Of a stretch of DNA of 64,000 nt, positions 1-8,396 are shown in pieces. Location: NCBI RefSeq assembly GCF_001874645.1, contig NZ_CP017886.1, positions 4,702,501 through 4,766,500 of the forward strand, given 5' to 3'. Within the stretch, counting starts at the first letter, position 1, and the number at the start of each line of letters is the position of its first letter. The notes under the pieces were generated by a model. It had not been told where the DNA came from, made no database searches, and saw nothing but the letters and a program-made list of their open reading frames with translations. The position numbers and the translations under genes are program-made. The stretch comes from Pseudomonas frederiksbergensis. GTDB taxonomy: Bacteria > Pseudomonadota > Gammaproteobacteria > Pseudomonadales > Pseudomonadaceae.

Positions 1-138
1 CAAGTCCCGCCGCTATTAGGCGTAACCGGCAGTTGCGTAAATCCGCCAGCACTCAAGGCGCTGTCGCAGTCGAAGAGTGGAGATATGTTGCTGAATTAAT
101 CGCCGAGGGCCTTTTAGAGGCCCTTGGCGTCATAGCGC

Positions 139-1350
139 TTACTGGCGATAGGACTTGAGGAAGTTGCCGATCCGACCGATAGCCATGTCCAGGTCGTCCA
201 CCCGTGGCAGAGTCACGACGCGGAAGTGGTCCGGCCACGGCCAGTTGAAGGCTGTGCCCTGGACCACCAGCAGTTTTTCCGAGAGCAGCAGGTCGAGAAC
301 GAACTTTTCATCGTTGTGGATCGGGCAGACTTTAGGGTCGATCCGCGGGAAGGCGTAGAGCGCGCCCATCGGTTTGACACAGCTGACGCCCGGGATGTCG
401 TTGAGCAGTTCCCAGGTACGGTTGCGCTGTTCAAGCAGGCGCCCTTGCGGCAGTACCAGATCATTGATGCTCTGATAACCGCCCAGTGCGGTCTGGATCG
501 CATGCTGGCTTGGCACGTTGGCGCACAGGCGCATGTTGGCCAGCATGTCGATGCCTTCGATGTAGCTTTGGGCATGATGCTTGGGGCCGGAAATGGCGAT
601 CCAGCCGGAGCGGAAACCGGCAACCCGATAGGACTTGGACAGACCGTTGAAGGTCAGACACAGCAGGTCCGGCGCCAGGGATGCGGTGCAGATGTGCACG
701 GCATCGTCGTACAGAATCTTGTCGTAGATCTCGTCGGAGAACACCACCAGGTTGTGCTGGCGAGCCAGTTCCAGCATGCCCAGCAGGACTTCTTTGGAAT
801 ACACCGCACCGGTAGGGTTGTTCGGGTTGATGATGACCAACGCCTTGGTGTTCGGGGTGATCTTGGCCTTGATGTCGGCCAGGTCTGGCCACCAGTTGGC
901 TTGCTCGTCGCACAGGTAGTGCACCGGATTACCGCCAGCCAGGCTGACCGCTGCGGTCCACAGCGGATAGTCGGGGGCCGGAACCAGCACTTCGTCGCCG
1001 TTGTTGAGCAGAGCCTGCATCGACATCACGATCAGCTCGGAAACGCCGTTGCCCAGGTAGATGTCTTCGATGCCGACACCTTCTACCTGTTTTTGCTGGT
1101 AATACTGCATGACGGCCTTGCGCGCACTGAACAGGCCTTTGGAGTCGCTGTAGCCTTGGGCGGTCGGCAGGTTGCGGATCACGTCCTGGAGGATTTCATC
1201 GGGCGCTTCGAAACCAAAAGGCGCCGGGTTGCCAATGTTCAGCTTGAGGATGCGATGGCCTTCCTCTTCCAGGCGTTTGGCGTGCTTGAGCACTGGGCCG
1301 CGAATGTCGTAGCAGACGTTGGCGAGCTTGTTCGATTTGCTGACCTGCAT
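139..1350 (-). CDS. alaA: Alanine aminotransferase AlaA (PLP class I/II)
   Basis: Transfers an amino group between alanine and 2-oxoglutarate/pyruvate, using PLP, in the cytosol. The N-terminus (NVCYDIRGPVLKHAKRLEEE, then LNIGNPAPFGFEAPDEIL) is close to what I recall of E. coli AlaA/YfbQ. The PLP-binding part shows the NPNNPTG motif, SDEIYDKILYD and the Schiff-base lysine in NGLSKSYRVAGFR. I chose the ATG at 1350 (403 residues) because the open frame further upstream adds 53 residues that look like untranslated leader and AlaA proteins start near this methionine. It is divergent from msrB and corresponds to PA2828 in the P. aeruginosa block. An antisense frame of nearly equal length exists but is a shadow. 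Confidence 0.95.
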   Translation of the reverse strand: MQVSKSNKLANVCYDIRGPVLKHAKRLEEEGHRILKLNIGNPAPFGFEAPDEILQDVIRNLPTAQGYSDSKGLFSARKAVMQYYQQKQVEGVGIEDIYLGNGVSELIVMSMQALLNNGDEVLVPAPDYPLWTAAVSLAGGNPVHYLCDEQANWWPDLADIKAKITPNTKALVIINPNNPTGAVYSKEVLLGMLELARQHNLVVFSDEIYDKILYDDAVHICTASLAPDLLCLTFNGLSKSYRVAGFRSGWIAISGPKHHAQSYIEGIDMLANMRLCANVPSQHAIQTALGGYQSINDLVLPQGRLLEQRNRTWELLNDIPGVSCVKPMGALYAFPRIDPKVCPIHNDEKFVLDLLLSEKLLVVQGTAFNWPWPDHFRVVTLPRVDDLDMAIGRIGNFLKSYRQ

Positions 1351-1575
1351 GGCGATGTGTTCCCGAAAATGAACGATCCAGACGCTGTATGAACTACCGT
1401 ACTGGGAATCCTGTGTTTTCACACTGGCCCGGCGCCTTGGGGTTAGCGCACCAAAATCCGTTTGAATGCGTGTAACGCGGCTGCCAGACTGGCATTTAAC
1501 GAGGCGCAATCATACGTGCCGCCTGATCCGTGGAAAAGGTACAGATCAGGCTTTTTCCGATGCAGAGGTATGACG

Positions 1576-1971
1576 ATGGAAAAGTTGGAAAAAACCCTGG
1601 AAGAATGGCGCGCGATGCTCGACCCGGAGCAGTACAACGTTTGTCGTCTGAAGGGCACCGAGCGGCCGTTCTCGGGCCAGTACAACGGCACTAAAACCGA
1701 GGGTGTCTATCACTGCATCTGCTGCAACGAACCGCTGTTCGATTCAAAAGCCAAGTTCGATTCAGGCTGTGGCTGGCCGAGCTTCTATGAGCCGATCGGC
1801 GAGAGCGCCATGATCGAGATTCGCGATATCAGCCACGGCATGATTCGTACCGAGGTGGTCTGCGCCAAGTGCGACGCACACTTGGGGCATGTATTCCCGG
1901 ATGGCCCGCCGCCGACCGGCCTGCGGTATTGCATCAATTCGGTGTGCCTGGACCTGGTGCCGCGCTCGTGA
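1576..1971 (+). CDS. msrB: Peptide methionine-R-sulfoxide reductase MsrB
   Basis: Reduces the R form of methionine sulfoxide in proteins, with thioredoxin as the electron source. The 131-residue protein has the two zinc CxxC pairs (CICC, CAKC), the substrate-pocket segment [33 protein letters not shown] with the catalytic Cys, and normal family length. I chose ATG 1576 over ATG 1570 because the ribosome site AGAGG is about 7 bases from 1576 but abuts 1570. It lies in an oxidative-stress block with gpx and ospR. A REP hairpin follows directly after the stop. Confidence 0.95.
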   Translation: MEKLEKTLEEWRAMLDPEQYNVCRLKGTERPFSGQYNGTKTEGVYHCICCNEPLFDSKAKFDSGCGWPSFYEPIGESAMIEIRDISHGMIRTEVVCAKCDAHLGHVFPDGPPPTGLRYCINSVCLDLVPRS

Positions 1972-1981
1972 TGCGAGCCAT

Positions 1982-2072
1982 GTAGGAGCTGCCGCAGGCT
2001 GCGATCTTTTGATCTTTCGCTTTGGACTCAATTGGTTCGAATACAAAGATCGCAGCCTGCGGCAGCTCCTAC
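1982..2072. repeat. REP/REPIN palindrome
   Basis: Two 28-base arms (1982-2009 and 2045-2072) are perfect reverse complements. Each carries the core GCTGCCGCAGGCTGCGATC, typical of Pseudomonas fluorescens-group REP sequences in inverted pairs. The element lies between msrB and gpx and could form a large hairpin in mRNA, so it may also end msrB transcription. Confidence 0.85.
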
Positions 2073-2160
2073 GGTTGGTTGGTGTTTGATTTATTAAATT
2101 GCACACAATCTAATTGCTCGCTATTTTAAGCTTTCCTCATCTTCCACCGGAGCATGCGCG

Positions 2161-2646
2161 ATGACCGAGAACCTGCTGAGTATTCCCTGCACCACCATCA
2201 AAGGTGAGCAAAAGACCCTGGCCGATTACGCCGGCAAAGCGGTTTTGGTGGTCAACACCGCCAGTAAATGCGGTTTCACCCCGCAGTACAAAGGGCTCGA
2301 AGAACTGTGGCGGACCTACAAGGATCGAGGCCTGGTGGTGCTCGGTTTCCCCTGCAACCAGTTTGGTAAACAGGAGCCGGGCAACGAAGGGGCGATCTCC
2401 GAGTTCTGCGAACTGAACTTCGGTGTGAGTTTTCCACTGTTCAAAAAGATCGACGTCAATGGCAGTGACGCCCACCCGCTGTTTGTTCAGCTGAAAAAGC
2501 GTGCGCCGGGTGTACTGGGCTCCCAGGGCATCAAGTGGAATTTCACCAAGTTCCTGATCGGTCAGGATGGCAAGCTGGTCAAGCGTTTCGCACCGGCGAC
2601 CAAGCCGAAGGACCTGACCCGTGAGATTGAAGCCCTGCTCAAATGA
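2161..2646 (+). CDS. gpx: Glutathione peroxidase (Cys type)
   Basis: A thiol peroxidase that reduces hydrogen peroxide or organic hydroperoxides. The 161 residues cover the whole GPx fold: VNTASKCGFTPQYKGLEEL with a cysteine in place of selenocysteine, FPCNQFGKQEPG with the catalytic Gln, and IKWNFTKFLIG with the Trp/Asn of the active-site tetrad. The stop overlaps the ATG of the downstream MarR-type gene (ATGA), so the two are translationally coupled. This is the PA2826-PA2825 arrangement, in which OspR represses the peroxidase gene. Confidence 0.95.
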   Translation: MTENLLSIPCTTIKGEQKTLADYAGKAVLVVNTASKCGFTPQYKGLEELWRTYKDRGLVVLGFPCNQFGKQEPGNEGAISEFCELNFGVSFPLFKKIDVNGSDAHPLFVQLKKRAPGVLGSQGIKWNFTKFLIGQDGKLVKRFAPATKPKDLTREIEALLK

Positions 2647-3104
2647 ACGATTTGTCAGCCGATTCGCTGCTGCTCGACAGCCAGCTCTGCTTCAAGCTGT
2701 ACGCTGCGTCCCGAGCGGTGATCCGCGGTTATAAGCCGATGCTCGATCAGTTGGGCCTGACTTATCCGCAATATCTGGTGATGCTGGTGCTATGGGAGTG
2801 GCAGCAGAGTGCGCCCGAGCAGCCAACGGTCAAAGCCCTTGGCGAGCGGTTGTCGCTGGATTCCGGGACGCTCACGCCGTTGCTCAAGCGTCTTGAGCAG
2901 TTACACCTGGTCCAGCGTCAACGCTCGGCGCGCGATGAGCGAGAAGTGCACTTGAGCCTGGCACCCGCCGGGCTTGCCCTGCGCGAACAGGTCGGACCGC
3001 TCAAGGCACGCCTGTTGTGCGACAGCGGTGTCGATCTTGAGCGCTTGAGCGAATTGCGCGGCAGCCTTGATCAACTGCTGGGACAGATCAAGGCGCTATC
3101 GTAG
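2643..3104 (+). CDS. ospR: MarR/OhrR-family redox-sensing repressor OspR
   Basis: A 153-residue winged-helix regulator. The N-terminal [19 protein letters not shown] carries the reactive cysteine of the OhrR subfamily (about residue 17). [16 protein letters not shown] and the wing segment [13 protein letters not shown] are typical of the MarR fold. In this family a peroxide oxidises the cysteine and releases the promoter. It overlaps gpx by 4 bases, so it likely senses peroxide and controls the gpx-ospR unit. The name ospR rests on synteny with PA2825 rather than on an alignment. Its 3' end overlaps the convergent sagS gene by 17 bases. Confidence 0.9.
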   Translation: MNDLSADSLLLDSQLCFKLYAASRAVIRGYKPMLDQLGLTYPQYLVMLVLWEWQQSAPEQPTVKALGERLSLDSGTLTPLLKRLEQLHLVQRQRSARDEREVHLSLAPAGLALREQVGPLKARLLCDSGVDLERLSELRGSLDQLLGQIKALS

Positions 3105-5412
3105 CCGGCACCCACTGCTCAAGCAGGGCGACCAGTTCCTCGCGACGGAACGGTTTCGCCAGATAATCGCTCATGCCCGCCGCGCGGCAGCGTTCGCGCT
3201 CCTCGGGCATGGCGTTGGCGGTCAGGGCAACGATCGGCAGATCCGGCCAGCGCCCGCTGCGACGGATCTGCCGGCTGGCCTCGTAGCCGTCCATGACCGG
3301 CATGTTGCAGTCCATCAGCATCAGGTCAAACTGGCCATGTTCCAGCTGATCGAGCGCTTCGGCGCCGTGGGCGGCGACTTTCACGTTACAGCCCAGCTTG
3401 CTGAGCATGCCTTTGGCCACCAACTGATTGACCGGGTTGTCTTCCACCAGAAGGATTCGCGCTCGCTGCTGGAGTACGAGACTTGGTTGTTGGGCATCGG
3501 CGACGACGGCCACCTCGGCCTGCAAGGTGCGTCGCAGCGTCTGGTAGAGCGCGTTGCGGGCCAGTGGTCGCGCCTGCTGTTGCAGGGGGGCAAGGGTTGC
3601 AGCCTCTTCACTGGGCATGAAACTGCCATAGGCGGTCACCAACAGAATGGGTGCGGTCATGCCTGGACGCAAACCGAACAGACATTCGGGGCAGTCGGTG
3701 ATCAGCACATCGGGCGACAACCCGATCAAGGAGTCGTCGACGGTGCGTTGTTGATACTCCATGCCCCAGCCTGGCAGCAGATTACCTAACAGTTCGGCCA
3801 GACCACTGCTGGCAGCGGTGATTGCCAGGACCTTGCCTGGCAGGGACGCGGGGACGATTGCCGGCGTGTGTCCGGGCAATGGCAGATCGGCGCAGAACTG
3901 GCTGCCGAAACCAGGCTCTGAACTGAGGCTGAGACGGCCCTGCATGGCTTCGCAGAGATTGAAGGTCAACGCCAGACCCAATCCGGTGCCACCAAACTGG
4001 CGGGTAATACCGGCACCCGCTTGGGTGAACGGTTGGAAGATTTTCACCTGGTCGTCCTGCGCGATGCCGATACCGGTGTCGCACACTTCGATTCTGACAC
4101 CGTCTTCGTGGGTGCTCAGGCGCACGTCCACCCGTCCAAAACGGGTAAATTTAAGGGCGTTGGAGAGCAGGTTGCTGACAATCTGCCGAACTCGCATCGG
4201 GTCGCCAAGTACCAGAGCCGGGAATTGCGGATCAATCAGGCACGTCAGTTCGACGCTGGGCGCGGCGTTCTGTGACAGCAGGTTGGCGGTGTCTTCGATC
4301 AGTGAGCCGAGGTCGAATGGAATGCGCTCCAGCTCAAGCTGACCAGCGTCGAACTTAGACAGGTCGAGAATGTCGTTGAGCAGTTCCACGAGTACTTTGC
4401 CGGAGTCGTGGGCAATCGACAGTTGCTGGCGTTGTTCGGCATTCAACGGGCTGTCCAGCGAGAGGGCGATCATACCCAGCAAGCCATTGAGCGGCGTACG
4501 AATTTCATGGCTCATGTTGGCCAGAAACACCGAACGTGCCTGGGCCATGTCCAGAGCTGTCTGGCGCGCAACTTCCAACTCTTCGTTCGACACCGTCAAT
4601 CGACTATTGATCGCTTTCAGTTCACCGGTACGCGCCGAGACGATGTTTTCCAGTTGCCCGAGGTAATCAGTCAGGCGGTTTTCGGCGTTGCGGCGTTGCT
4701 GGATTTCAGTGGTCATGTTTTCGAATTGTTGGTTGGCCACCGTGACCAGGACGCCGATCTCATCGTTTTCGTGCGCTACTGGACATTCCAGCGGTGGCTG
4801 TTCTGAACTGCGCGGGTCACGCGCGCTCAGTTCGCGAATCACCCGCACCAGCGGTTTGGTGAGCATCACATAGAACAGCGCCAGCAGGATCCCGGTCAGT
4901 ATCAGGCTGCGGGCAAAGCCGTTGATCAGAGTGATTTCGGCGCGGCGCAGAAAGCGGCTGCCAAACGTGTAGGTATCGACATCCAGTTGCAAGGTGCCGA
5001 GGGACTCATCGGGCAGGTGGTTGAGGAACAGGCGATCCTTGAACTGTCGATTGGCGCCAAACAGAAAGTCGCTGATCACCCGATAGCCGCCGTTTTGCAG
5101 GTCCGGGCGTTTTACGCTGGCGAGGATCGTATTGTTGTTATCGCTCAGTTGCGCGCTGATGACGGCGGGTGAGCGCAGCAAGCCGAGGGTCAGTTCCTGG
5201 GCCAACTCGGCATCGATGTTGTAGGCGATCCGCGAAGCCGGGTTATGGCTGATTTCCAGCAACGACATTATTTCCCGGTTGATGGAGGCGTCTTCGCTGG
5301 CATAATCGATGCCTATTTGCACCAGGCTGAGCAGGGTTCCCAGAATGAAACCGACCAGCACAGTGAGCCTGGCTTGCTTGTAAGACAGGCGGTTGGTGAA
5401 CTTGATATCCAT
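3088..5412 (-). CDS. sagS: Hybrid sensor histidine kinase, SagS-like
   Basis: An inner-membrane hybrid kinase of 774 residues. It has TM1 near residues 16-33, a periplasmic sensor to about 168, TM2, a HAMP-like linker, and a coiled coil. The HisKA box (ANMSHEIRTPLNG) has its phospho-acceptor His near residue 302. An HATPase (CDTGIGIAQDD, GGTGLGLAL) follows, then a degenerate receiver-like stretch and a true C-terminal receiver (ILLVEDNPVNQLVAKGML, DLMLMDCNMPVMDG, phospho-Asp near 700). The start at 5412 (MDIKF) removes an improbable leader. Position beside ospR/gpx/msrB/alaA matches PA2824 sagS, which in P. aeruginosa feeds the HptB and BfiS pathways at the switch from motile to attached growth. 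The name is from synteny and architecture. Confidence 0.88.
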   Translation of the reverse strand: MDIKFTNRLSYKQARLTVLVGFILGTLLSLVQIGIDYASEDASINREIMSLLEISHNPASRIAYNIDAELAQELTLGLLRSPAVISAQLSDNNNTILASVKRPDLQNGGYRVISDFLFGANRQFKDRLFLNHLPDESLGTLQLDVDTYTFGSRFLRRAEITLINGFARSLILTGILLALFYVMLTKPLVRVIRELSARDPRSSEQPPLECPVAHENDEIGVLVTVANQQFENMTTEIQQRRNAENRLTDYLGQLENIVSARTGELKAINSRLTVSNEELEVARQTALDMAQARSVFLANMSHEIRTPLNGLLGMIALSLDSPLNAEQRQQLSIAHDSGKVLVELLNDILDLSKFDAGQLELERIPFDLGSLIEDTANLLSQNAAPSVELTCLIDPQFPALVLGDPMRVRQIVSNLLSNALKFTRFGRVDVRLSTHEDGVRIEVCDTGIGIAQDDQVKIFQPFTQAGAGITRQFGGTGLGLALTFNLCEAMQGRLSLSSEPGFGSQFCADLPLPGHTPAIVPASLPGKVLAITAASSGLAELLGNLLPGWGMEYQQRTVDDSLIGLSPDVLITDCPECLFGLRPGMTAPILLVTAYGSFMPSEEAATLAPLQQQARPLARNALYQTLRRTLQAEVAVVADAQQPSLVLQQRARILLVEDNPVNQLVAKGMLSKLGCNVKVAAHGAEALDQLEHGQFDLMLMDCNMPVMDGYEASRQIRRSGRWPDLPIVALTANAMPEERERCRAAGMSDYLAKPFRREELVALLEQWVPATIAP

Positions 5413-5578
5413 GGTGTGCTGAACCACTTTCGTTTCCCTTCTGGGCGAAGCATAGCCGATCATCAGTGGGTTTCGGCATGACTGACGGGTGGGCCATTAT
5501 TGCGTTATTTCCGGGATTGCGCGCTGCGTTTGGTTTTCTGTCCCCCATCATTACTGTGAACGTGCCTGAGGAGAAGTC

Positions 5579-6469
5579 GTGGATTCCCGATTGAATGCAT
5601 TTCTTGAACGCGCCGATGCGGTTCTGGCTCGTATCGAGCCGTTACTGCCCGCGCAACGCACTGCCATCGACTGGACGCAGTGTCTGGCGGCACGCTGGCA
5701 GCGTGAGGGGCGCAGCGGTTTTCTGTTGCCGCTTGAGGTCAGCCTGGACATGCGACTGTCCGACCTGATCGGGGTCGATAAGCAGTTGGAGCAGTTGGGG
5801 CGAAATACCCGGCAGTTTCTCGATGGCATGCCTGCCAACCACGCGTTGCTCTGGGGCGCGCGTGGTACCGGCAAATCGTCGCTGGTGCGGGCCTTGCTGG
5901 CTGAGCACGCCAATGGTGGTTTGCGCCTGATCGAGATCGAGCGCGATCACCTGGCGGACCTGCCACGCGTTGTCGAGCAAGTCGCCAGGCTGCCTCAGCG
6001 CTTTGTGCTGTTTTGCGATGATCTGTCCTTCGAGGCCGGTGAGGGTGACTACCGGGTGCTCAAAAGCGTGCTCGATGGCTCGCTGGAACAGGCACCGGAT
6101 AACGTGCTGCTGTACGCCACCTCCAACCGTCGCCATCTGGTTCCGGAAAAAGAGAGCGATAACGAAAACTGGAAAATGGTCGACGGCGAGCTTCATCCTA
6201 ATGAGGCGGTCGAAGACAAGATCGCACTGTCGGATCGATTTGGCCTGTGGCTGTCGTTTTATCCTTTTACCCAAGAGCACTTCCTCAATGTGGTCGAGCA
6301 TTGGGTGGGAGAGTTGGCAGGCAAGGCCGGCCTTGAGTGGAAACGTGATGAAGAACTCGAGATTCTCGCGGTTCGATGGGCTACCGGACGCGGTAATCGC
6401 AACGGCCGTTGCGCGTATCAATTTGCCCGGTATTGGGTCGGACTGAAGTTGTTGGAGCACAAGGCATGA
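5579..6469 (+). CDS. AAA-type ATPase, DUF815 family
   Basis: A 296-residue ATPase. A Walker A motif (GARGTGKSSLVRALL, near residue 100) and a Walker B-like segment (RFVLFCDDLSFE, near 145) are followed by the family's YATSNRRHLVPE sensor segment. The start is GTG with a good ribosome site (GAGGAG) 5 bases upstream. It overlaps the next gene by 4 bases (ATGA), so it is cotranscribed and coupled with the free-methionine sulfoxide reductase gene. Cellular role unknown. Confidence 0.9.
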   Translation: MDSRLNAFLERADAVLARIEPLLPAQRTAIDWTQCLAARWQREGRSGFLLPLEVSLDMRLSDLIGVDKQLEQLGRNTRQFLDGMPANHALLWGARGTGKSSLVRALLAEHANGGLRLIEIERDHLADLPRVVEQVARLPQRFVLFCDDLSFEAGEGDYRVLKSVLDGSLEQAPDNVLLYATSNRRHLVPEKESDNENWKMVDGELHPNEAVEDKIALSDRFGLWLSFYPFTQEHFLNVVEHWVGELAGKAGLEWKRDEELEILAVRWATGRGNRNGRCAYQFARYWVGLKLLEHKA

Positions 6470-6948
6470 TCGATTTGCAAAAGAGCGGCGCGGGTCTTGA
6501 GGGCTATGGCCTGCTCTGCGCGCAGTTGGAGGCGTTGCTGGCGGATGAACGCGACTTTATCGCCAACGCTGCGCAGTTTTCGGCGTTCTTGTTCAACCAG
6601 CTCGATGACCTGAATTGGGCCGGGTTTTACCTCAATCGCAACGAGGAGCTGGTGCTCGGGCCGTTCCAGGGGCAGATCGCCTGTGTGCGCATTCCCTTCG
6701 GCCGTGGTGTTTGTGGCGCAGCGGCGGCAACCCTTCACACTCAACGGGTTGAAGATGTGCACGCGTTTGCCGGACATATTGCCTGTGACAGTGCCTCGAA
6801 CAGTGAACTGGTGGTGCCGTTGGTCAAAGACGGTCGGTTGATCGGCGTGCTCGACCTGGACAGTCCTTTGCTGGCGCGTTTCACCGTAGATGATCAGGCC
6901 GGCATTGAGCAGTTGGCAGCGATTTTCTTGCGTTTGAGCGAGTGCTGA
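6466..6948 (+). CDS. msrC: GAF-type free methionine-R-sulfoxide reductase (fRMsr/MsrC)
   Basis: Reduces free (not protein-bound) methionine-R-sulfoxide. The 160-residue GAF domain carries the fRMsr hallmarks LNWAGFYL, LVLGPFQGQIACVRIPFG, GRGVCGAAA, VHAFAGHIACDSASNSELVV and GVLDLDSP, with the conserved cysteines in ACVRI, GVCGA and ACDSA. The start at 6466 overlaps the DUF815 stop. With msrB and gpx about 5 kb away, it adds to an oxidative-damage repair neighbourhood. The hairpin at 6956 follows it. Confidence 0.92.
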   Translation: MIDLQKSGAGLEGYGLLCAQLEALLADERDFIANAAQFSAFLFNQLDDLNWAGFYLNRNEELVLGPFQGQIACVRIPFGRGVCGAAAATLHTQRVEDVHAFAGHIACDSASNSELVVPLVKDGRLIGVLDLDSPLLARFTVDDQAGIEQLAAIFLRLSEC

Positions 6949-6955
6949 TCAAGCC

Positions 6956-6984
6956 CGTAGCAGCTGCCGAAGGCGGCTGCTACG
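6956..6984 (+). terminator. Hairpin after msrC
   Basis: A 9-base stem, CGTAGCAGC/GCTGCTACG, lies 8 bases after the msrC stop. No T run follows, so it is either a weak terminator or a REP-like remnant. Confidence 0.5.
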
Positions 6985-7033
6985 AGTTGCGCAAGAGTGG
7001 AACGGACAGGTAATGGCTGTTTCAGGGCTGCTT

Positions 7034-7696
7034 TTACACGTTGGAGTGATGACGAATTTGTCGTTGCAGTGCCTGTTCCAATTCAAGCATGGCGTGCTCT
7101 AAGCCTTTGCTGCGGGCCTCGAGCTGATCCAGACAGAAGTCCTCATGGCATAGGCGTTCAAGCGCTTCGCAGCCGTCGATAAGCCTTGAGGCCTGAACGA
7201 TACGGGCCGCCCCTTTGATTTTGTGCGCCATATCGATGAAGGCTTGCGGCCCGTTTGCAGGCGGCAGTGCGAGGAGTTCCTGGCGGTCGAGGCGATTGCT
7301 GTTGAGCAGTTCGACGAGCAAGCGCTGAACCAGTTTTGGATCGCCACCGGTGAGTAACTGCAAGCCGTCCACGTTAAAGGTTTGATCGTCAATGATCGGC
7401 TTGAGTGCTTCCAGTCGCTGGCTCAGTGTCGTCAGACCGATGGGTTTGAACAGGCAATCGTTCATGCCTGCTTGCAGGCATCGCTGTTTTTCTTCCGGTT
7501 GAGCATTGGCCGTGAAGCCAAGCACAGTGCAGGGCGGGCGCTGCTCATCGTGCTCGGTCTGGCGGATGGCACGGGTGAGTTCGTAGCCATTCATCAGTGG
7601 CATGTTGCAGTCCGCAATCACCAGGTCGAAATGGCCTGCTTTCCATGCCTGAAAACCAGCCTCACCATTGTCGGCCGTGATGGATTGATGCCCCAG
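7034..7696 (-). pseudogene. 3' fragment of BvgS/EvgS-like hybrid kinase (receiver + Hpt)
   Basis: The open frame runs in from the transposon junction with no proper start. It reads LGHQSITADNGEAGFQAW, then DLVIADCNMPLMNGYELTR (receiver with phospho-Asp), the receiver lysine segment CLFKPIGLTTLSQR, and a C-terminal Hpt domain with the His in FIDMAHKIKGAAR. This is the missing C-terminus of the kinase whose first 990 residues are at 42616-45587. It has no promoter or ribosome site of its own that I can see, so it is probably silent. The internal GTG at 7621 gives a 195-residue frame. Confidence 0.93.
7692..7696. repeat. Left copy of 5-bp target site duplication (CCCAG)
   Basis: CCCAG here and at 42616-42620. 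Joining the flanks through one copy restores the kinase reading frame exactly (LGFLG from the right, HQSITADNGE from the left). Confidence 0.88.
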
Positions 7697-8396
7697 CGGC
7701 CCCTGTCAATAAAAAATAAATTTCCGTGTGTGATTTATAAGTATTAATTACCCAGGCTTCATCAAAGCTTGAACCAGAATTTTCGATAAAAGATGAAATC
7801 CCCTAAAAATCTATCGGTAATTGTTGAATGGAGCACACATCTCAGGTACTCCAATGCGTAACTATAATTTGGGTGATGACCATGATCTAAGATTAGCCGC
7901 GACGATCTCGTTGCATAGATCTATCCACCTGTTCAACCCAAGATTGAATAGGTGCTCAAAGTTTTTACGGATACTGATCGTGTCGCTTTTTCACGGGTGT
8001 GGTGGTCTAATTGGGTTGGGTGTTTTTTGGTAGGGTGCCAGTCAAGCCCGTTTGGCGTGATATAAGAATTTGGTGTGGTGTAAGCTTGTTCAGGTTATTT
8101 GCAAGTGTCTACAGAAAATAAACCGACAATTTGTCACTCTTTCTCCCGAAGATTGGATTTCATCAAAGGTAACAGTCCAGTAAAATCTGCTGTGCACCGT
8201 CAATAAAGGTCATCGCTCTTAGGTCGGTATTTGGTTGGGGCTCTATATTCGAGGAGTATTCTAATGCTGGTGAATACATTAAAAATATTTCTGGAGAGCC
8301 ACTTTGATTACCTTGATTTGCACGTCATGGAACATTAATAAGATCATGCTTGGGATTTAAAAAATGCTTGGGCGTCAGAGGGGTGGCTCTTTAATT
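7697..8396. other. Non-coding left end of the element
   Basis: 700 AT-rich bases between the transposon tip and the tniQ stop. No credible gene is present. GTCAATAAA occurs at the tip (7705-7713) and again at 8199-8207. There is also a short palindrome, GACAATTTGTC. These could be transposase-binding sites, but I cannot define a regular array. Confidence 0.5.

Noticed and set aside
226..1392. 388-codon plus-strand frame opposite alaA
   Set aside because: Shadow of the alaA coding strand. The alaA protein carries clear family motifs; the antisense product resembles nothing.
7821..8033. 70-codon frame in the left end
   Set aside because: No ribosome site, no family resemblance, AT-rich non-coding look.
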